64,000 nucleotides of DNA from an uncultured Geobacteraceae bacterium (GCA_903901875.1 CAIUSO010000045.1:1-64000); one strand, 5' to 3'; counted from the first letter of the stretch, positions 53,913 to 63,007 are shown. The notes: generated from the letters alone by a model not told the origin. Made by a program: numbers and translations.

Positions 53913-56900
53913 ATGGAGAGAGAACAGTTTTCCCAGAATTTTATGGGGATCATGGCCATGGCCGATTCGGTGCTGTTGTCCCGTGAATTGGCGGTGTTTC
54001 TCGAAGGGAACGGATTTGGGTACGGTAACCGGACCGCCACAAACATTCTGCTGCTGAAAGAGATCTGCTCCGGAGAAACCCTTGAGCGGATAGTCACGGA
54101 TGCCCGGCTCACCCCCTCTCCCGATCAGGCCCTCAATGCCTTCGAACGCCTTACCGGCGTTATGTCACCGGAAACCATGGCCCGGCTTGCCGAGCGGAAG
54201 AAAGGGTTGGCCCAGTGCGTTCTGCTCTGCGGTTCCTCTCCGTTTCTGGTGAGTTTGATGTACAAGGCCCCCGATATCATTAGCTGGCTCTTTCTGGATA
54301 ACGGCATCGAGCTGGGGCGTTCTGCCGAAAACATGCTGGCGGCTGTAGAGGCAACCGTAGGGGACGATACGGATTTTCCCTCTCTGCAGCGGGCCCTTCG
54401 CCGTTTCAAGCGACGTGAGATTGTCCGTATCGCCGCCCGTGACCTGAACGGACTTGCCCCCCTTGAGGAGGTGATGCGGGAACTTTCCGATCTGGCGTCG
54501 TCAACTCTCCAGGTGGCATACCACGTCTGCCACCGCTGCCTGATTCGGGACCATGGGGTACCCCTGCTGGCAGCAGAGGGGGAGCTGGCCCCCCGGGAAG
54601 CGGAGATGACGGTTCTCGGCATGGGGAAGCTGGGGGGGAGGGAACTGAACTTCTCTTCGGACATCGATATTATCTACTTCTATGAATCTGACCGGGGAGA
54701 GACCACCGGCATTGACAATGGTTCCGGGGGGTATAAGGGGGGGGTCTCGCTCCACGCCTTCTTCAATAAGTTGGGGGAGATGGTCAGTAAGGCCCTGTCA
54801 CAGATCACCGAGGATGGTTTTGTCTTCCGGGTTGATGTGGGGCTCCGTCCCGAGGGGAAATCGGGCGATATGGCGGTTTCACTCCGCTCCGCAGAAATTT
54901 ATTATGAATCGTGGGGGCAGTCATGGGAGAGGACAGCCATGCTGAAGGCGCGCCCCGTTGCCGGCTCACTGGCCGTGGGGGAACAGCTGCTGAAAATCCT
55001 CCAGCCGTTTATTTATCGTAAATACCTTGATTACAACCTGATTGAGGATATGAAGCAGATGAAGCAGAAAATTGATGCTTCCCTTGCCCGTTCCCGTGAA
55101 GGTGAAATTAATCTCAAGTTGGGGCGGGGGGGGATTCGGGAAATTGAGTTCTTTATTCAGGCCCTGCAACTGGTGTATGCGGGCAAGAACCCCAAACTGC
55201 GGGAACGGAATTCCCTCTGCGCCCTGGACACCCTGCTGGCGGCCGGCCTATTGGGTGAGGATGATCATATTAAACTGCGGGAAGCCTATCGCTTCCTCCG
55301 CTCCGTGGAACACCGGATTCAGATGGTGCAGGAGCGGCAGACCCATAACCTGCCGGGGAAGGAAGAGGAGATGCTGGCCCTGGCCCGGCGGAGCGGCTAC
55401 CTGCGGAGCAACGGGCTGGAGCGGTTCCGCGAGGTGCTGAGTGAACATCGTGAACAGGTTTCCTTTATTTATGGCACCCTGTTCCATTGCCATGATGACC
55501 CGACTGCGGAAGAGGTCACCCCCCAGGCCCTCTTTTTGCTGGATCCGAAGGCCGATGCCGATCTGGTCAAGGATATGCTGGCGGAACGGCATTTCGAGGA
55601 TGTGGACCGGGCCTATGACAACCTGGTCTCCCTGAGAAAGGGGCCGGTGCGGGGGAATCTGGCGGAGCGGAGTCGGCGTATTCTGGAAAAAATAGCACCG
55701 CTCATGGTGCAGGATCTCCTTGAATCTCCCGATCCGGATCTGGCGTTGACCAACCTGGAGCGGTTCATGGAAACGATCGCCCTCCGGCCATCCTACTATG
55801 CATTGCTGGGAGAGAATCGGGCCACCATCAAGCTGCTGGTCTCCCTGTTCGGCATGTCCGAATTTCTCTCGAAAATACTGATTTCCCACCCGGAACTGCT
55901 TGACAGCCTGGTGTCCCGCACCGGTTCCGCGCTGGCACTGTCAAAGGAAACGATGCTGGAGGAGCTGTCCACCCTTCTTGATCAGAGTGACTACTTTGAA
56001 GATCATCTGAATATTTTACGCCGTTATCGGAATGAACAGTTCCTCCGCATCGGCCTCAACGACATCCATGGCCGCCTGTTGCAGGGGGAAGTGACGACTC
56101 AGCTGAGCCTTCTGGGAGAGGTCTGCCTCACCGCCGCATATGGACTTGCCGTTTCCGAGCTCAACCGTTTTGGCCACCCCACCTGTCAGACCATGGGAAT
56201 CCGTTCCGAGGCACATCTGGCCATTATCGCCATGGGGAAACTGGGCGGGCAGGAACTTAACTACCACTCCGATCTGGATATCATCTTTGTCTATGACCAT
56301 CAGGGAGACACCGATGGCGAGAAGCAGATTTCAAATCATGAATATTTTGCCAAACTGGCCCAGAAAATGATCTCGATCCTGACCATGCAGACACGGGAGG
56401 GGTACGTCTACAAGATTGATACCCGCCTGAGACCGTCGGGCAACGCCGGGCCCCTGGTGACGTCACTGGAGTCCTTCCTCGATTATCACCGCAAAGAGGC
56501 CCAGGTTTGGGAACGACAGGCACTTACCAAGGCACGGGTGGTGCTTGGTGACTCGGCGCTGGCCGGCAAGCTCCATGACGTTATCCGTCACACGGTCTAT
56601 GGTTCCAGCATTGATGATGAGGGACGGCAGGAGATTCGTCGGCTCCGCATGCGCATGGAGCACGAACTGGCACGGGAGAAGGATGGCAGCTTCAATATCA
56701 AGACCGGGCGGGGGGGGATGGTTGATGTGGAGTTTGCCGTACAATACCTGCAACTGCGTGAGGGGTACAAACACTCCGAATTGCGCACGGTGAGTACGGT
56801 CGTTGCGCTCAAGGAACTGGGCACCCTGGGGCTTCTGCCGGAGGGGAACGCCCAGACCCTGCTGGCCGGCTACAAATTTTTGCGCAAGCTGGAAAACCGC

Positions 56901-57104
56901 CTTCGCATCATTCATGACTATTCGGTAAACGATCTTTCCGGTTCCAAAATGTATCTGAACAAACTGGCCCTTCGTCTTGACTATGACCCAAAGCTGAAAA
57001 ACCCGGGAGCCGCCCTGATCGGCGACTACGGCGAGGTAACCGGCAACATCAGGGCGGTATTTGACCGGCTCTTTGTCACGGAGTTGCCCACCGGAAACTC
57101 CTGA
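53913..57104 (+). CDS. glnE: Bifunctional glutamine synthetase adenylyltransferase/adenylyl-removing enzyme
   Basis: 1063 residues from the ATG at 53913, 1 base after the mtnA stop, with GGGGAG upstream. Two nucleotidyltransferase domains are visible: N-terminal GKLGGRELNFSSDIDIIY (about 238-255), which removes AMP, and C-terminal GKLGGQELNYHSDLDIIF (about 773-790), which adds AMP. A central helical region links them. The enzyme sets glutamine synthetase activity in response to PII. The length is at the upper end for the family because of a longer N-terminal part. glnB and glnA are not in view. Confidence 0.95.
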   Translation: MEREQFSQNFMGIMAMADSVLLSRELAVFLEGNGFGYGNRTATNILLLKEICSGETLERIVTDARLTPSPDQALNAFERLTGVMSPETMARLAERKKGLAQCVLLCGSSPFLVSLMYKAPDIISWLFLDNGIELGRSAENMLAAVEATVGDDTDFPSLQRALRRFKRREIVRIAARDLNGLAPLEEVMRELSDLASSTLQVAYHVCHRCLIRDHGVPLLAAEGELAPREAEMTVLGMGKLGGRELNFSSDIDIIYFYESDRGETTGIDNGSGGYKGGVSLHAFFNKLGEMVSKALSQITEDGFVFRVDVGLRPEGKSGDMAVSLRSAEIYYESWGQSWERTAMLKARPVAGSLAVGEQLLKILQPFIYRKYLDYNLIEDMKQMKQKIDASLARSREGEINLKLGRGGIREIEFFIQALQLVYAGKNPKLRERNSLCALDTLLAAGLLGEDDHIKLREAYRFLRSVEHRIQMVQERQTHNLPGKEEEMLALARRSGYLRSNGLERFREVLSEHREQVSFIYGTLFHCHDDPTAEEVTPQALFLLDPKADADLVKDMLAERHFEDVDRAYDNLVSLRKGPVRGNLAERSRRILEKIAPLMVQDLLESPDPDLALTNLERFMETIALRPSYYALLGENRATIKLLVSLFGMSEFLSKILISHPELLDSLVSRTGSALALSKETMLEELSTLLDQSDYFEDHLNILRRYRNEQFLRIGLNDIHGRLLQGEVTTQLSLLGEVCLTAAYGLAVSELNRFGHPTCQTMGIRSEAHLAIIAMGKLGGQELNYHSDLDIIFVYDHQGDTDGEKQISNHEYFAKLAQKMISILTMQTREGYVYKIDTRLRPSGNAGPLVTSLESFLDYHRKEAQVWERQALTKARVVLGDSALAGKLHDVIRHTVYGSSIDDEGRQEIRRLRMRMEHELAREKDGSFNIKTGRGGMVDVEFAVQYLQLREGYKHSELRTVSTVVALKELGTLGLLPEGNAQTLLAGYKFLRKLENRLRIIHDYSVNDLSGSKMYLNKLALRLDYDPKLKNPGAALIGDYGEVTGNIRAVFDRLFVTELPTGNS

Positions 57105-57108
57105 TTCC

Positions 57109-57160
57109 CTGTCGCAATCAAGATGGCACCACCCGTAGGGGCGTATGGCCATACGCCCGC
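57109..57160. repeat. Partial copy of the motAB intergenic repeat, with a perfect palindrome
   Basis: 57109-57128 matches the left end of the 20251-20363 element (18 of 20 bases similar in pattern), and a GTAGGGGCG core follows at 57135. A perfect palindrome GGGCGTATGGCCATACGCCC spans 57139-57158. The right-hand inverted end is absent. It may serve as a terminator for glnE, but there is no T-run. Confidence 0.6.
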
Positions 57161-57205
57161 CTTTTGGTGCTCACCCAATCGGTGCCGACACCAGTGCCCA
57201 AAATA

Positions 57206-57382
57206 TCACAGCGGGGTGATCGGTTCCTCCCACACGTACCCGCAAATCGGGCAGATGCCTTGCCCCGTGGCATAATACTCCTCGCCGCATGCGGGGCAGG
57301 TAACATTGGGCTGGTGGCCGCACAGGGAACAGATTGCCCCGTCTTCAAGCCGGTTTCCGCAATAGATGCAGGTTTCTCTCAT
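57206..57382 (-). CDS. 58-residue zinc-ribbon protein with four CxxC knuckles
   Basis: A short gene with AAGGAGG at good spacing from its ATG at 57382, ending at 57206. The product reads MRETCIYCGNRLEDG, then CSLC, CPAC and CPIC, giving four C-x2-C pairs and so two zinc ribbons. It has no other domain. The ribosome site lies between the PanE-like stop and this start, so it is the second gene of that unit. The role is unknown; double zinc ribbons often bind nucleic acid or proteins. Confidence 0.75.
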   Translation of the reverse strand: MRETCIYCGNRLEDGAICSLCGHQPNVTCPACGEEYYATGQGICPICGYVWEEPITPL

Positions 57383-57395
57383 GGGTACAACCTCC

Positions 57396-58310
57396 TTATT
57401 GCCGTTGTTCCGCCTGTTCCAGCAGGGTGGCCAGCATCTCCACCCGTGCCATGGCTATTCCCTGCCGCTGGCCGAACTCCAGGGGCGTTCTGAAAATGGC
57501 CCCCAGCTCCATCTCTCGTGCCTCTTCCCGGTCTATCTGCATGGATGGTTTGTAGACCCCCATGTTGTCGGTAAAGGTGAGCATGGTCTCTGCGTACTCT
57601 GCCGGAATGGGTGAACGGAGGTTTTGCCCATTGGCAGCCTCGATAACCTCTCCCATGATGTCAGCCAGCAGTGTCCTGGTTGCCGGAACTGCCAGCAGGC
57701 GGTCCACCGATTGTAGCAAAAGGGCCGAAAGACCGTTGAACGGGATGTTCCAGACCAGCTTTTCCCAGCGGCTCTTCGTCAGATCATCCGTACTCCGGCA
57801 GTCAACGGTACAGTGCCGGAACAGAGCGGCCAGCGTTTGAACCCTCTCGTCATTCACCCTGACATGTTCCCCCATGACAACACGCCCCGCTCCCAGATGG
57901 TGGACACTCCCCGGTCTACCCCGATTGGAGCAGAGAAAGGCCACACCCCCCAGAATTCGTTCGGCACCAAATAGTTCGGCCAGCGCTTCTTCATTGCCAA
58001 GGCCATTTTGCAGGGTGAGAATCTGTGTCTGGTCATGGAGCAGTGGAGAGATTAATGGTGAAAACATACTGTTGGCACCGGTCTTCAGCCCAACCAGCAC
58101 CAGATCGACGGTACCGATGTCCGCGGACTCTCGATAAGCCTTGATCTGCGCCAGATGGAAATCACCGTTGAGTGAGAATACCCGCAGACCGTCTCTGCTG
58201 ATGGCATCGTAGTCGCTTCGGAGCAGGAAATGCACATCTTCCCCACCCCGCTGCAACAGTGCCCCGTAATAGAGGCCCAGTGCCCCTGAACCGACAATAG
58301 CAATTTTCAT
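57396..58310 (-). CDS. 2-dehydropantoate 2-reductase family protein (PanE/ApbA)
   Basis: 304 residues. A Rossmann GSGALGLYYGALL (about 7-19) is followed by the NADPH-binding loop and the conserved LTLQNGLGNEEAL and KLVWNIPFNGLSALL (catalytic Lys) motifs. The enzyme makes pantoate for coenzyme A. The family also contains paralogues with other keto-acid substrates, so the symbol panE is not assigned. It is followed by a zinc-ribbon gene in the same direction. Confidence 0.85.
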   Translation of the reverse strand: MKIAIVGSGALGLYYGALLQRGGEDVHFLLRSDYDAISRDGLRVFSLNGDFHLAQIKAYRESADIGTVDLVLVGLKTGANSMFSPLISPLLHDQTQILTLQNGLGNEEALAELFGAERILGGVAFLCSNRGRPGSVHHLGAGRVVMGEHVRVNDERVQTLAALFRHCTVDCRSTDDLTKSRWEKLVWNIPFNGLSALLLQSVDRLLAVPATRTLLADIMGEVIEAANGQNLRSPIPAEYAETMLTFTDNMGVYKPSMQIDREEAREMELGAIFRTPLEFGQRQGIAMARVEMLATLLEQAEQRQ

Positions 58311-58416
58311 GGAAACCTACCTGGCCCTGGTACTGTTTGATTAGATTGGTATATCGTGAGCTGCCTGGAAATATTCTCGGATACAATCGGTGTGAGGAGA
58401 GGTGCCGGATGGGGGG

Positions 58417-58836
58417 TTATCGGGGTGAATGGACGTCCTGTTCGGTTGCGGAAATAACCCCACGCTGAATCGTCAGCAGCTTATCAGCACAACGGATATG
58501 TTCTTTCAGAACCCCGATTTCATAAAAAGGTCGCTCGGCACTGTCGGCTTCATAGCCGGCCAGAACATCCTCATAAATATGTATACCCCGTGCAAGCATT
58601 TTACAGAGAGTAACCTGTCGATCAAGGGGGAGCTTGATCTTGCCTGTTTTCCAGTGTGAGACGGTAACTTCAGAAACGGCCAGCTGTGCGGCAATGAACT
58701 GATCCGTTGCGTCCAATCGTTCCAGTCCGGCCAAAACCGGCGGCATGATGAGCATACGTAAATCATCAACCAATTCGTTAAAATCCTTGAGGCTGAGCAC
58801 AACTTTCAGCCCCTCGGCATCATTGAGGTATTTCAT
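58417..58836 (-). CDS. XRE-type helix-turn-helix regulator
   Basis: 139 residues. The helix-turn-helix (about 43-75, DATDQFIAAQLAVSEVTVSHWKTGKIKLP) is of the Cro/CI type. An N-terminal stretch of about 40 residues and a C-terminal region with CADKLLTIQRGVI follow no known family. GGAGG lies 11 bases before the ATG. The regulated genes cannot be told. Confidence 0.75.
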   Translation of the reverse strand: MKYLNDAEGLKVVLSLKDFNELVDDLRMLIMPPVLAGLERLDATDQFIAAQLAVSEVTVSHWKTGKIKLPLDRQVTLCKMLARGIHIYEDVLAGYEADSAERPFYEIGVLKEHIRCADKLLTIQRGVISATEQDVHSPR

Positions 58837-59005
58837 TCAAATATGGTCCTCCACACGAACTTCATAGTAGTATCTAGCACTGTCAATAGGCAAATACAAT
58901 AAAAAAGTACCTCGCCGGGCAGTGGGGTACTGACGATAAACGGTGACCGGAGCAGCGGGAGAAGGTACTTCCGGTGGTGCATTTTCCGCTGCGGTGCAGA
59001 GCGAA

Positions 59006-59662
59006 TTACATGTGAATGATGCAGGAAGCGCTGTCAAAACGGAGGTTGTTGACCAGACCTGGCACCGGGTATGCCACCATTAACTCGGCAGAGTAGGGGT
59101 GGTATAATTCCGTGAGGAGGGCCGTTTCGTCGGTGGAACAGTCCAGCCAGAGGTTATACTGCTCCGGCTGGAGTATCACCGGCATACGGTCATTGATGGG
59201 TTGAACCAGTTCATTTGCTTCGGTGGTAAGGATGGCGCAGGTTTCAACGTCAGTACCGTCTTCCCTTCGGAAATGGTTCCATATTCCGGCAAAACCGACG
59301 GCAGAGCTATTGGCAAGACGAATATAGTAGGGTTGCTTCTGGCTCTCGGAGGGCAACCAGTCGTAAAAACCGGACGCGGGAATGATACACCTTCTCCCGC
59401 TGAGGGCAGAAGCGTAATCCGTATCCGTACCAATCGTTTCCGAAGGAATATTGATTACCGGTTGCCCACTTCCTTCCGGTTCGCCAGTAGTCAATCCCCA
59501 CGTGAGGGTATCAAGCCTGTTCCGGTTTCCGCCCCGCCGTACCACAACGATATTCTGGCCGGGAGCAATGTTATAGCGCAGCTCGTATTGTGGAATTTCA
59601 ACCAGATCAAATGTTTTTGCCAGAACTTCCGGGTGTATATTTAAAGTGAATCGACTGCACAT
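59006..59662 (-). CDS. SRAP (YedK/HMCES)-family protein with altered active-site residues
   Basis: 218 residues from the ATG at 59662 with AAGGAG 7 bases upstream. The catalytic Cys2 is exposed after Met removal (MCSRFTLN). The family's abasic-site crosslinking fold continues with RYNIAPGQ and IPASGFYDW. Compared with E. coli YedK, N75 is kept in NIPSET (R77 is Pro), E105 is Asp (GFYDW) and H160 is Asn (PINDRMPVIL). Cys2 can still form a crosslink, but the residues that aid the thiazolidine chemistry and reversal are changed. It may be a divergent paralogue or a decayed gene. Confidence 0.85.
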   Translation of the reverse strand: MCSRFTLNIHPEVLAKTFDLVEIPQYELRYNIAPGQNIVVVRRGGNRNRLDTLTWGLTTGEPEGSGQPVINIPSETIGTDTDYASALSGRRCIIPASGFYDWLPSESQKQPYYIRLANSSAVGFAGIWNHFRREDGTDVETCAILTTEANELVQPINDRMPVILQPEQYNLWLDCSTDETALLTELYHPYSAELMVAYPVPGLVNNLRFDSASCIIHM

Positions 59663-59965
59663 AGTTCGCTCCTTCGATGATGAGGTGATACTATACGTGA
59701 AAAACAGTGTCTTTGACAAATAATTTTAACTATATTGAGCGATATTACTGCAAAAAAAATTAACCAGAATCTATTTATGCCGTTACCAGCGTGGTACATG
59801 GGGGGGAGAACGCAGGGGGATTCGACTTGAAACGGCCGGTTTTATTATTCCGGACGGCTGGATCAGTATAAAAACAGTGGAAAAATAGTGACACTTCACG
59901 TATAGAAGTAGAACATACTGGGTCAATTGTCTTCTCGAAGAGACCCCAAGACCGGAGTGGGACCC

Positions 59966-60631
59966 ATGAACATCGACGGGTTATACGAAATAATCGATAT
60001 GGATCTGTGGAATAGCCCGGTGGCTGGCCTGCCCATACCGGTTCACATCAGTATTCAGGGGAAAAAGGGGAGGGTTCATTTCACCGGTTTTGATGGTCGT
60101 ATGGAGATCAGAAAGAGCGGCGACAGGTACCTGTTCACCTGGGAGGGGCATTACGAAGGTGAACGTCCCTGCGGCTACGGAAACTTCACGGTATCCGGTG
60201 GTGCCCTGAATGGCAGAATATATATGTACGACTGCTACGACACCTCCTTTGTGGCACGGAAAACGACTCTGGTGAAAAAACGGGCCCGGAGGATTAACCG
60301 GGAGGTGCTTGTGGTGACCGCCCGACAGCCGTTCAAGGAGTGGGCCGAGTCTCTGTCCAGCTGGAATGGCAACCTGGGGGGGGATGTGACGGTCTATCGT
60401 TCGGTTTATCTGGTCCCGATCCTGGAGAACGCTCAGCAGCGGGACGTGCTTCTTACCGCTCTGTACGAAGAAATCTTTACCGAACAGCTCTACAGCCGGA
60501 GCAGGAATGATGCCACCTGGCCTCTGAACAGGACCATCGCACTCTTTAAACGGTGGTTTGATTCGGAATTTCATTCGATGGTTACGGATTTGACCGATGA
60601 GGATGCTGCTGAAATTGGCGGATACGAGTAG
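59966..60631 (+). CDS. Unknown protein at the start of the MamK-like cluster
   Basis: 221 residues from the ATG at 59966, with GGAG just upstream (an in-frame GTG/other start earlier lacks one). The N-terminal half is beta-rich (PVHISIQGKKGRVHFTGFDG, YLFTWEGHYEGERPCGYGNF), and the C-terminal half is helical (WAESLSSWNGNL, TIALFKRWFDSEFHSM). No signal, membrane helix or known domain. It lies 30 bases before a small membrane-protein gene in the same direction, so it may belong to the same unit. Confidence 0.55.
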   Translation: MNIDGLYEIIDMDLWNSPVAGLPIPVHISIQGKKGRVHFTGFDGRMEIRKSGDRYLFTWEGHYEGERPCGYGNFTVSGGALNGRIYMYDCYDTSFVARKTTLVKKRARRINREVLVVTARQPFKEWAESLSSWNGNLGGDVTVYRSVYLVPILENAQQRDVLLTALYEEIFTEQLYSRSRNDATWPLNRTIALFKRWFDSEFHSMVTDLTDEDAAEIGGYE

Positions 60632-60661
60632 AAAATTACTATAAGAGACGAGGTGGTGGGC

Positions 60662-60922
60662 ATGGCACACACAGAGGCAGCAGGGGCGAACCGGGAGCGA
60701 ATCAGTTACGGTAGTACGCCGAGTGCAGGAGAGAACATCCATACGGCATGCTCGGTTTTTGGCAAGACGGTGACCGGTCTGGGGATCGGCGTGGTAACCG
60801 GCATCAGTCTGGTAGTGGTGGCCGCAGCCTCTGAAGTGGCCGTGCCGGCCATATTGTTGCTGAAAGTGCTCGGGTTTACCGGTGGTGCCTTTGGCTTTGT
60901 CAGCGGAATCAAGAAAGATTAA
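60662..60922 (+). CDS. Small Gly/Ala-rich membrane protein of the MamK-like cluster
   Basis: 86 residues from the ATG at 60662 (a GTG 9 bases before is an alternative). The last two-thirds are hydrophobic: VFGKTVTGLGIGVVTGISLV, VVAAASEVAVPAILLLKVLG and FTGGAFGFVSGIKKD, giving two membrane segments with glycine-rich spacing. Small glycine-rich two-span proteins are common in bacterial organelle membranes (for example Mam proteins), but no homology is claimed. It precedes the actin-like gene by 140 bases. Confidence 0.6.
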   Translation: MAHTEAAGANRERISYGSTPSAGENIHTACSVFGKTVTGLGIGVVTGISLVVVAAASEVAVPAILLLKVLGFTGGAFGFVSGIKKD

Positions 60923-60943
60923 TGAGATAATTGAATCTCGTGG

Positions 60944-60972
60944 TTGACACGTTTACAAAAATATGAAATAAG
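60944..60972 (+). promoter_or_regulatory. Possible sigma-70 promoter for the MamK-like gene
   Basis: TTGACA at 60944-60949 is a perfect -35 box. A weak -10 (AAATAA, 60966-60971) follows at 16 bases. The transcript would begin about 85 bases before the ATG at 61063. The -10 is poor, so this is tentative. Confidence 0.35.
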
Positions 60973-61062
60973 TTCAGTCAAGTAACTGGATTTTTACGCC
61001 TGATTAGTTTTTTTTAAATATAAAGTTAGTTGAAGAACATTTTGATATACGCGGAGGGATCT

Positions 61063-62142
61063 ATGGCTGCTCCAAAAATTATGAATGTTGGTATCGATTT
61101 CGGAAGTTCTATCAGTGTGATATCTGCCGATAACGGTGTCCGTGCCTGTGTGCCGAGTTTTGTCGGCTTTCCGAAGGATATGATTGCCCGCAAGTTGCTC
61201 GGCAAAGAGTACCTGGTGGGTGATGATGCCATCAAGAACCGCCTTTCCTGTAATATCTTCCGTCCTCTGGAACGGGGGGTTCTCAAGTATTCGGACCATA
61301 TTGATGAGAATGAAAGTGATTACCGGCAGATTGTCTGGGTTGCCCAGATTATTTTCAATCACCTGATAAATCTGGCCACCCAGGGGAGACCACAGGATTT
61401 TATCATCCGTGCCTGTATCGGTACCCCCTCCCTTGCCAACGACAAAAACAAACAGGCACTGCTTGAACTGACCGAGTCGATGGTTGACTGTGCCCAGATA
61501 GTATCCGAGCCGTTCTCCGTTGCCTATGGCATGAATCTGTTGAGTAACACTCTTATTGTTGACATCGGCGGCGGCACCGTTGACCTCTGTCGTATGCAGG
61601 GTGTCTATCCGACTCAGGAGGATCAGCTGACGGTCTATAAAGCGGGCGATTATATCGATAACGTATTCTTTGACCTGCTGGACGCAAAATATCCTGACGC
61701 CAATTACACCATTAATATGCTCAGAACCTTTAAGGAAGAGAACGCCACCATTTCCGATACCGACGAGAAGCTGGTGCTTACCCTTCCGGTCTGCGGCAAG
61801 CCGACTGAACTGGATTTGACCGACGAGCTCCGCCAGGCGTGCAGCTCCATCGTTCCGGAAATAGCTGACGGCATCAAATACCTGATCTCCACCCATGACC
61901 CCGAATTCCAGGAAGAGTTAAAGGGAAATATCGTTCTGGCCGGCGGAGGCAGCAAGATCATCGGTCTCTGCGAAGAGCTGGAAAAATATATGACCCAGTC
62001 ACTTGGATATGGCAGTGTTCGCAGAGTACCCGATCCTGTGTACGCTGGTGCCAACGGTGCCCTGTTGTACTGCAAGGATATGCCTGAGGATTTCTGGACC
62101 GAACTGAAGGAAAGCAGAGGACAAAAAACTGCAAAAAAATAA
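61063..62142 (+). CDS. MamK-like bacterial actin
   Basis: 359 residues from the ATG at 61063, with GGAGGG 5 bases before it. The actin/Hsp70 nucleotide-binding fold is complete: phosphate 1 GIDFGSSISV (10-19), IVSEPFSVAYG (146-156), phosphate 2 IVDIGGGTVDLC (165-176) and adenosine motif VLAGGGSKIIGL (291-302). The sequence tracks magnetosome MamK closely: SFVGFPKDMIARKLLGKEYLVGDDA, RPLERGVL and the end PEDFW. The E149 and D167 positions correspond to residues needed for MamK ATPase activity. MamK aligns magnetosomes in a filament. Relatives occur in non-magnetotactic bacteria too, so the cargo here is not known. It sits upstream of two repeat proteins. Confidence 0.87.
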   Translation: MAAPKIMNVGIDFGSSISVISADNGVRACVPSFVGFPKDMIARKLLGKEYLVGDDAIKNRLSCNIFRPLERGVLKYSDHIDENESDYRQIVWVAQIIFNHLINLATQGRPQDFIIRACIGTPSLANDKNKQALLELTESMVDCAQIVSEPFSVAYGMNLLSNTLIVDIGGGTVDLCRMQGVYPTQEDQLTVYKAGDYIDNVFFDLLDAKYPDANYTINMLRTFKEENATISDTDEKLVLTLPVCGKPTELDLTDELRQACSSIVPEIADGIKYLISTHDPEFQEELKGNIVLAGGGSKIIGLCEELEKYMTQSLGYGSVRRVPDPVYAGANGALLYCKDMPEDFWTELKESRGQKTAKK

Positions 62143-62377
62143 GAATCTGCCGATGAGAGAAAGCAGTCGATTAACGGTACCTCGGGCACAGTGGCCGCAC
62201 GTTAATTAAGATCTATTTCAGTGCCTGCATGCGCTTCGATGCCCTCGATGCCTTCGATGCCCTCTTCAGGTTAACCATTCCTGGAGGGGGTGTGGTGTTT
62301 TTAGCAGACCAACCGGGGTGGGCCCGCTGACAGCTTCATTATGAATGCGAATTAACAGTGCCATGGTGAGGAACAGC
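62143..62377. other. Intergenic region with a 9-bp triple repeat
   Basis: 235 bases between the actin-like gene and the first repeat-protein gene. TTCGATGCC, CTCGATGCC and TTCGATGCC stand in tandem at 62235-62261. No clear promoter, terminator or gene is visible. The ribosome site GAGGA for the next gene lies at 62368-62372. Confidence 0.5.
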
Positions 62378-62968
62378 ATGGAGAGCAGCTCCAGAATCCG
62401 CAACGCGATGAGCCGGATAGCCCGTGCGGGGCGTTTGGCACTTACCCGTTCGGTGACCGCTGAAACGTCGAAGATCAGCAGGGTTCTGACGGTTTTAGCC
62501 CCCGACAGCAGGGAAACGCTGAACGCCAGAATCAGACTTCTGGAGAAGAAGATTCAGAGGGTGTCAACAGCAATCGGTAAAGAATGTTCACGGCACCCGA
62601 CGCTGGAGGCGGCCCTCTCATCAAAGCCGGTGAGAAGTTCCCTTGCCACCGTTAAAGAGCTGACGAAGGAACTGGAGCGGACCAGACTGCGACTGGTGCG
62701 GCGCGCAACCCGGAAAATCGAAACGGGGTGGCGGCAGCGACCCTTTGCCTCTGGGTCACGCCGGTTGGGTAGAGGGGAAAAGAAGCTTATCCGGATAACG
62801 TCACGGTTGTTCAATGTGATTAAGGCCAAAGTGTCAGAGCATCTCCCCCCGGAGAAGGGGGGCTTTGAGCAGGCGGTTCGGAGCGGAAAACGAATAATCA
62901 GAGCATTGGCCAGATTATGGCGGTCCAGGGTAGGGCCACCTACTGGGCTGAACCGGGTACACACTTAA
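62378..62968 (+). CDS. Basic helical protein with one cluster-specific repeat
   Basis: 196 residues from the ATG at 62378, chosen because GAGGA lies 5 bases upstream; an earlier ATG at 62345 lacks a site. The N-terminus is basic and helical. Residues about 41-107 carry the repeat shared with the next gene: APDSRETLNARIRLLEKKIQ, IGKECSRHPTLEAALSSKPV, KELTKELERTRLRL. The rest is strongly Arg/Lys-rich. A nucleic-acid or membrane-binding role is possible, and the repeat is a predicted amphipathic coiled coil. No known family. Confidence 0.6.
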   Translation: MESSSRIRNAMSRIARAGRLALTRSVTAETSKISRVLTVLAPDSRETLNARIRLLEKKIQRVSTAIGKECSRHPTLEAALSSKPVRSSLATVKELTKELERTRLRLVRRATRKIETGWRQRPFASGSRRLGRGEKKLIRITSRLFNVIKAKVSEHLPPEKGGFEQAVRSGKRIIRALARLWRSRVGPPTGLNRVHT

Positions 62969-63007
62969 AGAAACGCCACGATATCGAGAAACGGGAAGGA
63001 GAAGACA

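Noticed and set aside
52811-54112. A 433-codon minus-strand frame opposite mtnA and the start of glnE
   Set aside because: mtnA and glnE are unmistakable on the plus strand; the other frame is a by-product of high-GC codon use.
61063-62142. Plain DnaK/Hsp70 or MreB annotation for the actin-like gene
   Set aside because: It lacks the Hsp70 substrate domain and MreB-specific motifs, while the MamK-specific segments match over the whole length.
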